This document shows positions 34,532 to 47,508 of a stretch of 64,000 bases of DNA, one piece after another (the stretch's first letter is position 1; each line of letters opens with the position of its first letter). The position numbers and the translations under genes were made by a program. Location of the stretch: the NCBI RefSeq assembly GCF_000247695.1, contig NW_004624795.1:2809995-2873994 (forward strand). Direction: 5' to 3'. The DNA comes from Heterocephalus glaber. Its lineage: Eukaryota; Chordata; Mammalia; Rodentia; Bathyergidae. The notes beneath the pieces are model-generated. The model made no database searches. It was not told where the DNA came from and saw only the letters and a program-made list of their open reading frames with translations.

Positions 34532-37500
34532 TCACTCTCGGGAGCTGTCGGCCAGCTGGTGGCAGTCCAGCTCCCCCTTGGCCTCCAGGGCCCCTGGGAG
34601 CTTCACGCCCGTCTTCCGGTCCACGCACCAGCACTTGCCACGTTGCCCATCCAGAGCTGGGTGACACTGCCAAGACAAGGTCACAGGGTCAGCTGGCGGT
34701 GGGACAGGAGTGGGCGCAGTGACGGCCCAGCCCCACATCGGCAGCTGCTGCTCCAGGGGGGCTTCAAGCCCAGCAGGACCAAGAGGCAGGTGCATCCTGG
34801 TGGGGTGAGACTTTCACAGCGGGCCTGTAGCCCCGAGCAGGACCCAGGTGGGGTGGGGCAGGAAGGATGAGCATTGTTGGGTTTGGAATTCTGGCCCAAA
34901 CTTGACCCAGGAGAGGCTTGGAGCCCAGGTGGGTGAAGACAGAAGGCCAAGGACGGGGCACCCAGCGTCGGGGTCAGAGTATATCTTCAGAGTCAGAATT
35001 CAAGCTGGAATGAACTTGGCTCAAGAGTCAGAATTGGTCTGGGAATAAAGGATCAAACATCGCCACTTCCACTCTGATAAGCATTGGGCAGAGAGGGGCC
35101 GGGGATTTAGCTCAGTGGTTTCGCCGCCTGCTGCGCAGGTGCAAGGACCCGAGTTCGATCCCCAGTACCAAAAAAAAGAATTGGGCAGAGAAAGCCCACA
35201 TAGATTGGAGAACATACAAAGCGACCCTGATGTGAGTTCTGGACTTGGGTTAATAATCACCTATCAATACTGGCTCATCAAATGCATCATGTGTACCACA
35301 CTGATATAAGATGTTAATAACAGGAGAAACTGAGTTTAGCATTGTGGTGCACGCCTATAATCCCAGCTTCTCGGTAGGCTGAGGCAGGAGGATCCCAAGA
35401 TCAGAGCCAGCTTAGGCAATTTAGGGACTATCTCAAAAAAAGAGGATGTAGCTTAGTGGTAGAGTGTTTAAGGCCCAGAGCTCAAGTCCTAGAATAATGA
35501 TACAATGATAATAATATGCATTTGGCCAGGAGCTACAGTCTGCCACAAACTCACTCAGCGACTTGGGCTCTTCCTGGGCCCCAGTGTCTTCATCTCCCAA
35601 AGGGTCAGACTTGGGGACCCAAGGGTCAGGTCTGGGTTGGGGACACCCCCCTCCTACACCTCCCTCCAGCTGCCTGGTCGGCAGGCGGGGACCCCGAGGG
35701 CCCACCTGCTTGGGGTGGAAGTTGCCGTTTCGGTCACAGTTGGGGATGGGGATGATGAAGAGGTCCTCGTGTGTGCGGCTCTGCGAGGCGGCCAGCCGCT
35801 CCAGGGCGCGGTGCAGCTCGCTCTGACAGGAGCCCTGCGGCTGGGGCGGAGAACAGGACTGGTCAGCCCAGAGAGAGATGCCAGCCCAGGGCTGGGCTTG
35901 GGGACCAGGACGGGGTGTAAAGCGCGGGCCCCAGGGGAACGGGGCGCTACCAGGCGAGAGAGACAGAGGCCCAGGCCCGGGTCCCCGGAATCACCCACCA
36001 GCAGGGGCACCACCGGCATGGAAGCATTTCAGGCCCAACGGTCCCTTCCGCTACGCCGCTCCGTGCACTGGTGGCCAGGAAAGGAGCCGCCCCTGAGCCC
36101 CCCGCCGCGGGGTGAGCACAGCACAGATCTGGTGGTCCTCACCACAGGCCGCACGTCCTCCCGTGGTGTCCCAACGACTTTCATCTTGCCCCCGCTGCTG
36201 CTCCGGTCGCGCAGCTTGGCCAGGTGCTTCTGCATGCACCTGCGGTCCTGGGCACTGCAGGGGCTGAAGCTGTTGTTGGGATGCTCGCCCTCATCCTTGT
36301 CTGCGGCCGGGTGAGAAGGCCAGAGGTCAGCAGCTGGAAGAATGGGGCTTCGAGCCAGCCCGGCCCACAGCACTTGGCTTGTCCCTCGCCCCGCCCAGGC
36401 CACCCTCGGCTGAGTCACCAGCTGCAGGAGGGTCCCCTGGGCCCTGCAGGGAGGTCTGCAGCCTGTCAAGGTGGGGCTGGGCCCTCTGGATCTTGTCCCC
36501 TCTCATGGCCCATCCCTATCCCTCTCTGCGCCCGCTGCTGTTACACCTTGCTGTCCTGACAGGAAGGTCCAGAATCAGACTTTCCATGGGGGAGGAGAAA
36601 TCCGGCCCCGAACCCTTTCCCCACAGCCTGGGTGGGAGTTAGCATGCACGCCTGCACGGGAAAGCGTGTGCATGTGTCCGTACATGGGAATGGGACACCT
36701 GGCATGGCCCCAGGACCAAAGGAAGGGCCCCTCGAATGCCCCTGGCCCTGCACCTCTAAGTCTTGCCCCAGACCTCAGCCCCCAGGCCATTGGGGACCCA
36801 GCGGCAGGCTGGTTCCCAACCTCTCCAGGGACCCCCTCAGGCTCCCCCAGCTCCGAGCATCCAGGAGTCTGAGCTCCTCCTTCCACGGCCAGCGCAGCCG
36901 CAGGGCTGAGCCGGAGACATCAGAGCCACCTCTGAAATGCGAGGCTTGGCAGTGCACTGCAGGCCAGAGTGCCGAGGCCCTGCCAGTAGCATTCCAGATG
37001 TTGGCAGCCGGACAAGAGGTTACATCTGGTTTGCGTCAGGACTTTTTTTTCCTGAGGAGTTAGCAGGTTCCTCCATGCATGGCAGGGCTCCCAGAGCTGC
37101 CTCTGGGTCAGATGGTATTTTTCTGCTGAGCCAAAGCTGGGGGCTGGTTCTTGTTTTTGTTCTGTTCATTCAGGGGGTGGGGGTGGGGTGGAGCCACAGA
37201 GACAAAGGGCAGCCAGGTGAGCAGGGATCCAGGCCCTCAGTCTCAGAAGGGACCCCAGCGGGGAGTATGATTGCATGGGAGTCCCGGGAGGAAGGCTTTT
37301 CTCACAGTGGAGCATGTGGGTCAGAACAAAGAGGCACAGATACAGCCTGTCCTACTACACCTGGCTGAGGCTGGCGGGGTCTCCAGGACACGAGCCCAGG
37401 GGCCTCTCCCCACCTAGAAAGCCTTCACCTTCCTGAGGTTACTTTCATTTCACCACCGCGGAGGAAAGTACGACTGTGCTTTGTTACTTTCTCTTGATAA

Positions 37501-40500
37501 ACAGCCAGAAGCCTCTGAGGCTCAAAGAGCTCAGGTGTAAAGGAAGAGTCTTCTAAAGAAAGGGGTGAGGTTGGGAGCCCCCCACCCTGGAAGGCAGGGT
37601 CTCAGCACATGGAAGCCCCAAGAACTGAGCAAGCTACAGGCAGGCATGGTGGTGCACACCTGTCATGCCGGCACCTAGGAGGCTGAGGCAGGAGGATCAC
37701 TACGACCTTGAGGCCAGCCTGGGCGACATAGTGAGTTGAAGGCCAGCCCAGACTACATAATGAGAGCCTGTCTCAAAACAAAACAAAACTGAGCGAAAGA
37801 TAGGGCAGAGGCTCCAGCACAACCCTGCTGTCCAGGGGGAACCTTGCTTCGAGGGGAAGCTCAAAGACTAGTGAGCAGTTCAGGATCATCCGAAGATATT
37901 GGGATCTTGTCTGCCAAGAGCTAGGGGTCCTTAAAACTGACGGCAGCATGGGCACCGAGTGAGCTGGAAGCACAGCATGTGCCTTGTGTCATCTGGACAG
38001 CCTGCCTGGTCCTGGTGCTGGTGTCCCCAGCCCACCCGGCCCTAGTTTATGTCTGAGCTTAGACAGATCAGGAATGTGGCTTCCTATCCTCCCTGGTGGA
38101 CACAGGGACACCGTGTCTGTATCCACCCACCACACGCAGGCAGCTGGGATCCAGGAGCCAGAAGAGTTGGTGTGCAGTCACAGGCACCCTCGAACACTCA
38201 CCAATGAACCAGGCACTCCGACCCATCCTGCTCAGACCCCACCAGACCCGAGGCAGGGCACACGGGCCCACCAGCCTCTCGGCCCCGTGTTGACTTTCTG
38301 TGTAATCTGTAACTTCCCCTTGCCAGTCTTGCAAACTGGCAGGCTGAGGCCCCGCCCCAAGCACCCCTGGGCAACGCCTCTGGGGAGCTGAGAGTTGGAG
38401 CACTGGGTCTCTCCAGGCTGCGCCCCAGCCCCCTTCAAGCAGGAGCTGGGTCGGGACCCCTTCCTGGGGAGGTGTGGCCCCGGGACGCTGCTGTGGCAGG
38501 CAGGGCTTCTGAGGTAGCCCAGCTGGCCCAAATGCCATCTGCCCGGGGCATCTGCACTCCACTGGGCAGCAAAGGAGGTGAGGAGCCCAGAGCGGGGGAG
38601 GCAGCATGGGCTCCAGTGGCTGCAAAGTTCCTACCGCCTGATTTCATCCCTGTGACCTCTCCTCACCTCCAGGCTGGACCCCCAAGATCACCCCCCACCA
38701 CACCCCAGAGGGTCACCCCTCACCCTGCAGGGAGGCCTTTCCTCTCCTCCTTCCCGGGACCTCCCTGGCTGGGTACAAGGCCCCATCCCAGAAGTCTGCC
38801 CCTGCCGAGGCAGGTGGCTCCATCCATCCCACATGCACAGCAGCCAAGGCACCGCGCTGTACCGACCCCCTCTCCACGTCCCTGACCGTCTGTCTCCCAG
38901 CCCAGGGCCTCCTGGGCCAGGCCAGTGCTCGACCACGGAGCTGCATCCCAGCGCTCCTTTGTGTTTAAAGGGAAAGACTTCTGCCAGCTGTGGCTCCCAC
39001 ACCCGGGGCTTTGCGCTAAAGAAACAATGCTACTCGGCCCTTCTCCTCCTGGTCCCTCCCCAGGCATGGGACTTCAGGGAAGGCCCTGTTCCCAGGACGG
39101 GACTGGATTCCCAGCACTGAAGTGGGGACAATGTTTGCTGCACTGACTAAAAATTAACCCAGGCTGCCTGTTCCCTCACCCTGGCCCAGAGGGATCCCGG
39201 GCCTGGTTTGGGAGCTCCCCGTCCCAGGCCTGACGTCCCCACCTGAGTCGACGGTCGGTACCACGCTGCAGAGTCGTGCACTTCCGACACACGGGCCACC
39301 CGACCTGGAGTGGCCAAGCAGTGCGGATGAGACGGAGACACCCACCCCCACCCCGGGGGCAAAGACGCCAAGTGACTACGCTGCCCTGGCCACCTGCTCA
39401 GTCTCAGGCCTGCAGGAAAGGGCAGAAGAATAGCCTGGCCTCTACCGAGCTATTCCAGGGCAGAAAGCCCGAGCCCGGGGACCTGGGAGGATCGGTGGCT
39501 GCTGACAGCATGTGAGCTGGGCATGGTGGACAATGCACAGTGATCCCAGCGCTCAGGAGGCTGAGGCAGGAGGGTCACAAGTCCAAGCCCAGCCTCGATG
39601 TAGTGACTTAGTGAAACCCTATCTCAAAAGAAAGACTTAAAAAGAAAAAAGGCTGGGGATGTAGCTCAGTGAGAAAATCCTGGGTTCAATCTGCAGTACT
39701 GCAGAGAGAGGGAAAGAGAGGGGGAGAGAGGGAGAGGGAGGCAAAGGTCAGTGGGGACAGGGGTGAGCCCTGCTCCCACTACCCCACCAGTTACCCTGCA
39801 GGCCCGGCCTCTCCCATGATGCAGTGCGGCCGGGCCATGGTGGAGGAGCCCCTGTGACAGCTAACGAGGGAGAAGGCATGGGCACAGTTTGCCAAGGGCA
39901 CACCAAGTTCTGCGAGGGTTCTCGGGGCTCCAGCTCCTCCCTCTCCAGATGCCTGCGCGTGTGACCGACAAGGACCAGGGCGGGGGGGGGGGGGGCTCTG
40001 TCACCCACGGGGGAACCAAAGCCCTGCCATCCCTAGACCCCTCTGGTGACCAGGCTGCACTGTAGCCACAGGAGAAGCCCGGGCTCCTCACGCCCTGCTG
40101 CAGTCTCCTAGGAGCCCCACTTGCCCTGCCCGACCAGGGGACGCTTCGCAGTTTTTCTGCCTCTGTTCAAGTTGGCGCCAGAGGGGGCCACCAGCCACCC
40201 CATCTGCTGCCCGGACCTGCTGGCTGGTGGAAGGTGGCCCCACTGCACCCCCGGAGCCTGGGGGCTCAGCTGTCATAGCCTGTCTCACGGCCCTGGCCTC
40301 TGTGCCTCCGAGTCTGCGGGTGCTCCCCCGGTACCCGCTTCCCAGAGGCCCAGGGCCCAGACTCCTGCTCCACTCCTTCCTGTTTTCCCGAATCCTGCTC
40401 TCCCGGGCGAACAAGCTGCAGAGGACTGAGGAAGTGCAGCCCTCCGGGACGGGGCAGGAAGCTCGGCCGGAGTCCCGCATCCGGACAGCAACAACGGAAG

Positions 40501-41668
40501 CTTCAGGCAGCAGGGAGAGAGACCCCAGACAGCAAAGCAGGCAGGGATGAGGACCAGGGCGGACACAGAGAGGCGGGAGGGCCAGATACTGCGAGGACGG
40601 ACGGAGAGGAAGAGCCCCAGAAAGGGGCCGAGAGGGAAGTGCTGGGCGCAGGGCTGCAGCAAGAGTAACCGGGGATCAGGCGGCGCTGGGAAGAAAGGGA
40701 GCCAGGACGGCAGGCGGGGAGCTGGGCAGCCCGCAGGGAGCCGCAGCAGGACCAAGGGGGCCGAGAGCCGCGCCGAGGGGAGAGAGAAAGCGCGAGGAGG
40801 GTACGGCGCAGGGCCGTCTGAGAGTCCGTCCCTGTCCCTGGCTCTGGCTCTCTCCACACCCGAGGTTTCTGCGGCTCCGGGTGAGGTGGGGGACATCCCT
40901 CCTGCGACCGCAGGTGGCACCTGCACAGCAGGGCAGACAGTGGCACGGCCTCTCACCACCAGCGCCCCCATCTGTGTTCCACCCCGAGGAGGATGGGAGG
41001 AGAGTCCAGACCCTGGCTTCTCGCTCTCCTGGGGGACGGGAAGCTGCCCACCGCCCACCTCGTCCTCCAGTTTTCTCGCCCTAGACGCGGGCTTAGCTGC
41101 ACGAGGCTCCCCTGCTCCGCCTCTTCCCATCAGCAGCCCGGCCTGCCTGGCAGATCTCGCTTCCCAAATGGTCCGAGACGGGCTGGGACAAAGCTCCCCC
41201 TGACGGTGGCAACTAGCGGCCGGGGAGTTCCGTGGCTGAGCGGACACCGCCACGTCTTTGCCTTCTCGCCGGCTCGCGGGGTCGAGGCCCCGGGCCGGCG
41301 TGGAGGGCGGGCGCCTTACCGGAGGGCTGCAGGCCGTCCTGGATGGCCTCGATCTCCGCAGGCTCCATGCACGAGCCCTGCCCGTGCATAAGCGTGCGCA
41401 GGGGCCTCTCCACCCCTCGGGGCGGGTAGCAGCGCAGGCCCGAGCCGCAGCGCGGGGTGTACACCCCGCAGGGCATCCCCAGGCTCAGGGCACAAGTAGC
41501 GCAACAGCCGCAGCCCGGCTCGCGCACCAGCTCCTCGCAGCCCACGGGGGGGCGGCAGCGCGCCAGCTTCTCCTCGGTGCAGGGCGGGCAGTGAATGGCC
41601 TCGTCGCCCAGGCTCGGCGCGGGCCCTGCGGCCAGCAGCGCGGCGGCCACGAGGCAGAGGGACAGCAT
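34532..41668 (-). CDS. IGFBP4: Insulin-like growth factor-binding protein 4, 4 coding exons
   Basis: The coding exons, in transcript order, are 41668-41320, 36300-36143, 35840-35706 and 34666-34532. The GT-AG junctions join to 777 nt, or 258 residues plus TGA, the same length as human. Residues 1-21 are a signal peptide ([18 protein letters not shown] core), and the mature chain starts DEAIHCPPC. The N-terminal IGF-binding domain carries the family motif GCGCCATC. The variable linker keeps the N-glycosylation sequon Asn125-Asn-Ser and the Met156-Lys157 bond (GGKMKV) that the protease PAPP-A is known to cut. The C-terminal thyroglobulin type-1 domain has the CWCV motif. The secreted protein binds IGF-I and IGF-II and generally inhibits their action until it is cleaved. 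It is transcribed towards TNS4, tail to tail as in human. No disabling change was seen. Confidence 0.98.
35097..35177 (+). repeat. ID-type SINE, CTGCGCAGG subtype
   Basis: GGGATTTAGCTCAGTGGTTTC, GCCTGCTGCGCAGGTGCAAGG, GTTCGATCCCCAGTACC and a short A tail. It lies in the last IGFBP4 intron. Confidence 0.9.
35335..35495 (+). repeat. Composite B1-like / ID-like SINE
   Basis: GTGGTGCACGCCTATAATCCC and CTGAGGCAGGAGGATCCC are followed by AGGATGTAGCTTAGTGGTAGA. It lies in the last IGFBP4 intron. Confidence 0.7.
37637..37785 (+). repeat. B1-type SINE with internal duplication
   Basis: It has GGTGGTGCACACCTGTCATGC and TGAGGCCAGCCTGGGCGACAT, with a second GGCCAGCCCAGACTACATAA block and a CAAAACAAAACAAAAC tail. 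Confidence 0.85.
39517..39700 (+). repeat. Composite B1-like / ID-like SINE
   Basis: ATCCCAGCGCTCAGGAGGCTG and AAACCCTATCTCAAAAG are followed by GCTGGGGATGTAGCTCAGTG and a GAGAGG-rich end. Confidence 0.75.
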
Positions 41669-42550
41669 GGCCGGGCGGGGCGGGGCGCGGGGCACGGGGC
41701 GCGGAGGAACCGAGCGGGGCGGGGGGGCGCCCAGCGAGGACGCGGCGGGGTCAGCGAGCGCGCCCGAGCGCAGCGAGCCTGGTGGCCGGGTCGCAGCGCC
41801 GCATCCTCGCGCGGCCCAGCAGGCGGCGGGGCAGGGGGCTGCGCGGCTCCTGCCCGGCGCCCCGGACTTTATAGCGGCCCTGGCCACACCCCCAGCGCCG
41901 GCCGAGGTGGGGGAGCCCTGGGGGCGGGCAGAGGGGCGGAGGGGGCGGGCGAGGAGCCGTCAGGGGGAGGGGGCGCTGTCCCGAGTCCCGAGCTGCGGAG
42001 CGCCAGGCGGCCAAACGGGAGCCGGGAGTCGGGCGCGGAAAGAGAGAGCGAAGGGCCCCCCACCCCCACCCCCGCGACCCTGCAGGCGTCGCCCCGGCCC
42101 CAGGCAGGAGCCCGAGCGCCCCCTGCGGACCCCCGGCCCGCGGATTCAGGCTCCCCGGCCAGAGCCCTTCCCTTCCGACCCTCGCCTGTGCGCCCAAGCT
42201 CATCCTCGCCGGTGAGGTGGGCAGGGGTCCAAGCACCCAGTGAGAACCCCCAAGACGCCGAAAGGCTCTCGCCCCATTTAGCCCTGCAGCCTCCGCCCCT
42301 CCGCCCCCAGAGCTCCGCTGGGCCCGGGCCACCCTGCCCTCCCCCCAGGACGGAGCTGGCCCCACTCCGGGGAAGCGGGGCGCCCAGCCCCTTCCTCCTT
42401 CCTGGATCTTTGCTCCCGGAGGAGCCCGGCCTGGGTGGGAGACTGCGGCGCGCGCCGTGCAAGCTGCGCAGGGACAACTGCAGGGGGCGCCGCTCAAGTG
42501 GCCGCTGTGCATTCGTATGACGACGCTCCGACGGGTCCCAGCAGATGGCA
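41200..42550. promoter_or_regulatory. IGFBP4: CpG island over IGFBP4 promoter and first exon
   Basis: This is dense GC with frequent CpG, spanning the first exon and about 0.9 kb upstream. Several GGGGCGGG/GGGCGGAG blocks (Sp1-like) lie at about 41.92-41.95 kb. Confidence 0.8.
41868..41873 (-). promoter_or_regulatory. IGFBP4: IGFBP4 TATA box
   Basis: The - strand reads CCGCTATAAAGTCCGG here. Initiation is expected roughly 30 bases downstream (near 41.84 kb), giving a 5' UTR of about 170 nt before the ATG at 41668. The ATG has G at -3. Confidence 0.7.
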
Positions 42551-45500
42551 GTCGAGGCTCTGGCGGAAGCGGTGACTTTCTCTGCCTCACCCAGGCCGCC
42601 CCGTGACAGCCTGTTGGTGGCCCGACCCCCACCCTCGCTCCAGCCCGGCTGGGACCTGGAGGAGACCCGGAGGAGCACTGCAGCCGAGCCCAGCTCCTAG
42701 CTGCCGCCTCGGTCCTCCTCATTCTCACCCCCACCACCACAAGGCTTGCTCGTGTGGAGCTGGCGGTCCTGGCGTGGCCGGTGACTCGCTGCGGAGGGTC
42801 CCAGAAGGCTTCAGAGCCGCTGGACCGAGGCGCAGCTCCCGGACCCCCTTCCCGGGTCTTCCCCCGGGGCAGAGGTCTTCAGCCTCTCGGGGGATGGTGG
42901 CCTCCTATCTGGCGCAAGGGCAGCCTGCTGAGGCGATGGAGGAAGAAGGGTCTGTGCGGGACGGCGGGACGGACCAAAAGTTGCGGGCTGGCGTCACCTA
43001 CTGGCCACCGTGAAGACTGCAGTAGGGCGGGAGTGGGTAGCGCGGGGCAAGTCCGGGCTTCTCTCCAGCCCACCTCGGAGGACGGGCGCCCGGAAAGGTT
43101 TGCAGGGTCCGCGACTCCACCCTCAGCTCCAGCACCCACCCAGCCCCCAGTCCTTCCCGTTGTGTCCTCCCCACCCCATCACTGTCGAGGGTCATGCAAG
43201 GGGCCTTGGGCTCCATCCTGGGCCCGGAGGTGGGGCGGCCTCGCTCTCGGCTCTCGCCGGGCGCCCCCTGCTGCTGCGGAAGACGAGCGTGCAAATGGAT
43301 CAACTTGGGAAGGGAGCAGGTGCCCCGGGAGGAGTTCCACGGGACACTGCGGGCCCGGACGCAGGGTCACTCAGGTGACCCTTGGGCCATATCTTCCATG
43401 GCAGAGCAGGGAGCACAGGTGTCACCTTTATCCGACTGGACTGGATCCGAACCCCGCTGTGTCACCTGAATCACCGGGGACCCAGAAACTCGTTACTTAA
43501 CACTTCTGGCTTCGTGCCTGTCTGCAAAGTAGGGGTCTTGCAGTAAGAGACAGATACCTGGGCAAAGCGCGCACGTGTAGTAGATGCACGGGTTTTCGCC
43601 CTCTCCTGCTGGAAAATGCAGCTTCCCACGTGGCAGGAGATCCACAGGTGGCCGGACCTGCGTCTCCACCCACCTGGAGGCTCCCAGAGGACTGGGCTTC
43701 CGGTTCCTTCCGCCTGCAGCGGGACAGGCCATATTCAGAGAGACGGGAGAGCCGGAATTGGAGCACTGCATGTAACAGCTCTCCGGACGATTCCTCCCGT
43801 CCAGCAAACGCCTCCCACAGAGCCACTGGGGGCAAAATGGGGCCATGGATGAGAAGGCTCTGGAACCCAAGGAGTGGGGTGCAGGAGCGGACGAGGTGCT
43901 GCCTCCTTGTGAACTAGAAGCTCGGACTGAGACCACCCAAAGGCACGGCCTAGCCCTCCTTCCCGGCCCAGGGCTCAGCCAGAAAATGAAGCCCCCCGCG
44001 CCAGCATCCTCTCCTGCACTGCCCCATGCGTGGATGGAGAAGACCCCGCCACGCCCAGGCTCCTCCACCCCACATCTGCGCGGGTTCAAGGTTCTGGGTT
44101 CAAGGTTCGGAGAGTCTTGCTAGGACACCTTCAAACTGGCTGGGAACGGATGCCACGAAAGAGGGCTGGACCCTGGGAAGGGCACCGCTCTGGGCTCGGG
44201 GATCGCCGACCTGGTGCCCTGGTCTGCACTCTGGCTCCAGAGCCTGCGCGTGTAACCCCTACACTGCGCTGCCTTCCAGAGCGGCTGTCAGTGTTCTTCA
44301 GGAATGGTGACCGTGCTGTGGGATGGGTCCGGCCCCTCCTGACTTCGACAGTCTCCTGTGTCCACACCAAGTAGGGGGCACAGATCCCTGTTGTCTTCAT
44401 GCCCTCCAGGGCCCTGCCCCAGCAGGGACCCCACCAGCGAAGCCAGGATCTCCATAGCAACCCCACATGCACAGGGAGGCCTGGTCCAGCCCAGGTGCAG
44501 GGCGTGGAGCCCAGGTCCTCCCCGAGACTGGGAAGAGGTGGGGCAGGGAGAGCTCCCCGCAGTCAGGCTGCCTGAGCCGGGTTCCTCTGCAGACCAGCCG
44601 GCCCTGCGGCCTGCCAGCTTGGAGACCACGACCCCTTCCTCAGCCTCAGTTTTACCATCTGGACAATGGGGAAAGTGCTGAGCTCAGACACCCTCCAGCT
44701 CCGCGGTGCCAAGGTCTAGGAGCTCGGGCTGTCTTGTGTGGTTCAGGCCCAGGGTCTCTTTCTCTTCACGGCGTCTCTTTCTCAGTAGCTGCAGCCTGCA
44801 CAGGACATAAGCAGAGTAAATGGTGCTGCGGCGTGAGAGAGCCCTGTCACCACTGGAGAGGTGACTGGGCTCCCCTCATAGCACAGGGCCTGCGACGGGT
44901 GCAGCCGGACATGTGCAGACTACACTTCCCGCCTCTGCAGTGACCGGGGCTGGAACCCCACAGGGGAAGTGTGTCCTGGGGGCCCAGGACACTGCAGAGG
45001 CAGGAGCGCAGAGCGCTTCACCTGACCTCTGTCCTGTGGAGGGAAGGCTGCCTGTGTCTGGTGGCCCTGGCCCTGGCAGATGCAGAGACACCTGTGCCTT
45101 CCCTACACTCCCAGAGGCCTGCCTCCTGCTCTGCCAGCTCAGGAATGAGGGGCCACCACCCAAAAAGACCCTAGAGGGGCCCAGGAATCTCCCAAGGTCA
45201 TGAGGCTCAGAGACCCCCAGAGGGGTCTGTAGACTCAGTGAACTGCAGGAAGAGGGCTTGGGCTCCGGAGAGGTCCCGCCCCTGCGCACAGGGCCCTCCC
45301 CATAGCAGGAGCCCCAGGGCAGTCCCACCCTCTGTGGCCCTGCCACTCCCATCCCAGCCCCCACCCCAGCCTTCATCCCTCAGCCTCTCCCTCCTCCTCC
45401 TCCCTGGCCTAAGGGGCCAACCAAGCTTGGTGGTGTCAGGACACCCTAACACCACTGGCAAAGCAGGGCAGGGCCCAGGAAAGATGATTGCTACCGAGGA

Positions 45501-45594
45501 GCAGAGGGAGTAACTACCTCATTCACTCATCTGCAAAATCCCCAGTTCACAGGGTTGTCAGGAGAAGCCGTACAGTGGGTGTTGAGTACTTGTT
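42551..45594. other. Intergenic DNA upstream of IGFBP4, no gene seen
   Basis: This is GC-rich unique sequence. Open frames overlap in several registers without family similarity. A 14-base block (GGGTTCAAGGTTC) is repeated back to back near 44.08-44.11 kb. Confidence 0.5.
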
Positions 45595-45708
45595 CTGAGC
45601 ACACACTTGTAATCCCAACACTCAGGAGGCTGAGGCAGGAGGATCTCCAGCTCAAGGCCAGCCTGAGCTACATAGCTCAAGGCCAGTCCAGACTACAAAA
45701 CCAAAAAA
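45595..45708 (+). repeat. B1-type SINE
   Basis: It has CTTGTAATCCCAACACTCAGG, GCCAGCCTGAGCTACATAG and a partly duplicated end. Confidence 0.85.
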
Positions 45709-45859
45709 CAGCTTGCTTTTAGTTATGCTTTATTTAATAAATACACATAGAAAAACAGGAATGATACCACTGCACACCCACTAGAGAGGTAAAATTTAAC
45801 AATACCACAGTGTGAAGTAAGAGGACTCTCATATAACACTAGTAAGAAAACAAATTTAG

Positions 45860-45950
45860 GGCCAGGGATTTAGCTCAGTGGTCCTATTACCTCCTTTGCA
45901 AGCACAAGAAGGTCCACAGTTCGATCCCCGGTACCAAAAAAAGAAAAGAA
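45860..45950 (+). repeat. ID-type SINE
   Basis: GGGATTTAGCTCAGTGGTCC, CTTTGCAAGCACAAGAAGG, CAGTTCGATCCCCGGTACC and an A/AG-rich tail. Confidence 0.85.
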
Positions 45951-46235
45951 AGAAAACAAATTTGTACAACCACTTGGAAGCAACTGGTAAATCTGCCTCT
46001 AGATATATACCCAATAAAATGTATTCCACAATATATGGTTAAAAACGCTCCTAAAAACACTCCAGAAAAGCCCACAATAGAATCAAGTAGAATAGTAAAT
46101 ATAAGTAAGCTATTTACATCTAACAATATAGACGAATCATATATTGATCAAAAGACTATTAGTGAACAACACTATGTAAAATTCAAAAACAGGCAAAATC
46201 AATCTAACAATTTAAAAATCAGAATTTAAAAAATC

Positions 46236-46410
46236 AGGTTAGAGAAGCTGGTGCACACCTGTAATCCCAGCTACTCAGGAGGCTGAGGCAGGAGGACCGA
46301 AAGTTTGAAGCCAGTCTGGGCAACTTAGTGAGACTCTGTCTCAAATAAAAAAACAAAAAGGGCTGAGGGTGGAGCTTAAAGGGCCTGAGTTCAATCCCCA
46401 GAACTGAAAA
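46236..46410 (+). repeat. Composite B1-like / ID-like SINE
   Basis: GGTGCACACCTGTAATCCCAG and TTAGTGAGACTCTGTCTC are followed by GGGCTGAGGGTGGAGC and CAATCCCCAGAACTG. Confidence 0.75.
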
Positions 46411-47367
46411 GGAATCCGGCTGAGGGTCACGTTGGGGAGAAGGATGGAAGCAGCCCTGCAGAGCACAAGTAGCATCTATTTACTCCTTACTTAGCGGCAC
46501 CCGCCTTGTCAGTATCCCTGGGGCTGAACAGCTCCCATTTCTGCTTGTTTGTGAGTGTTTGCTATACTTCAATTTTCTTAAGAAAAATATCTTTGCTTAT
46601 TTTTTTACAGTGCTGTCAAGCCAGCCTGCCTGGGCTGGATTCCCGTGAACGGGCTCCAGATGTCCACGAGGGCTCGGAGCCCGCCTCTCATACAAGGTGA
46701 ATGTCTCACAGAGTGGCACAGTGATAGAATGCATGAATCTGTGTAAAATGCTTCAGAGGACACCGGCCACGTAGTAAGTGCCCGTGAGTGGACCAAGACG
46801 TTTGCACCGAATCCTGGATTGGCAACTAGAAGCTGTGCGACTTGGCCAAGGCACCCCCTCCCTTATCCCCAGATGCCCTCTGGTGTAACAGGGACAAGGT
46901 ACACACAAGCCCTTGAATGCCAGGTGGACCTGGGAAAGTCCCAGTGCATGAGAGCCATTAGGATCACTGGTCACCATGGTAACACCATAAACCCACTTTA
47001 TACACAGGGCTCCTGGACCCACTCGCTTGGCCCCCACTGCTTCCACATGGGGGAAGGCAGGCAGCCTGCAACAGAGAAGACCCCAGGCCCAGATCTGATG
47101 TGCAGCTGCAGCCCGTGCACACACCCCAGGGTCCTCTGTAAAACAGGGTGCTGGTCCCCATCTCTGCACAGGGTGATGAAGGGGATGAGGGACGCGATCT
47201 GTGTAAGTGGAGAGCCAAGCGCAGCGGAAAGCAGGTCGCACAGAGATGGCCCTGCTGGGATGCCCTCTCTGGTCCTGGTTCCCAGATTCTGATGCTTAGA
47301 GTGAAAGCAGGGCAGGAGAGAAGCACACCAGCAAGCTCGAGGAGGAGCTGCAAGAAAGAGACATGCA

Positions 47368-47508
47368 GCAGCGTGGTGGCACACGCACGCCTGTTATCCC
47401 AGCTCTCAGGAGGCTGAGGCAGGAGGATCACCGCAAGTTTGAGGCCAGCCTGGGCTGCAGAGTGAGTTCAAAGCCAGCCTAAGTACAGTGTTTCAAAAAA
47501 TAAAAGAG
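47368..47508 (+). repeat. B1-type SINE with internal duplication
   Basis: It has GTGGTGGCACACGCACGCCTG, GAGGCCAGCCTGGGCTGCAGA and a second AAAGCCAGCC block. Confidence 0.8.

Larger units (their letters stand above)
36301..41319 (-). other. IGFBP4: IGFBP4 first intron
   Basis: This 5.0 kb intron runs between donor CTCCG|GTAAGG and acceptor CCGGCCGCAG. It holds a B1-type SINE, a composite SINE, a short GA-rich tract near 39.7 kb and a 14-base G run at 39982-39995. No exon was recognised. Confidence 0.8.

Noticed and set aside
40285..41253. A 322-codon - strand open frame in the first IGFBP4 intron
   Set aside because: It is GC-driven, lies inside the intron and has no recognised domain.
41258..42520. 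A 420-codon + strand open frame antisense to IGFBP4 exon 1
   Set aside because: It lies in a CpG island where stop codons are rare by composition, and it mirrors the IGFBP4 first exon. No family similarity was seen.
41751..42740. A 329-codon - strand open frame upstream of the IGFBP4 start
   Set aside because: It lies in the GC-rich promoter, spans the TATA box and has low-complexity Pro/Arg/Gly content.
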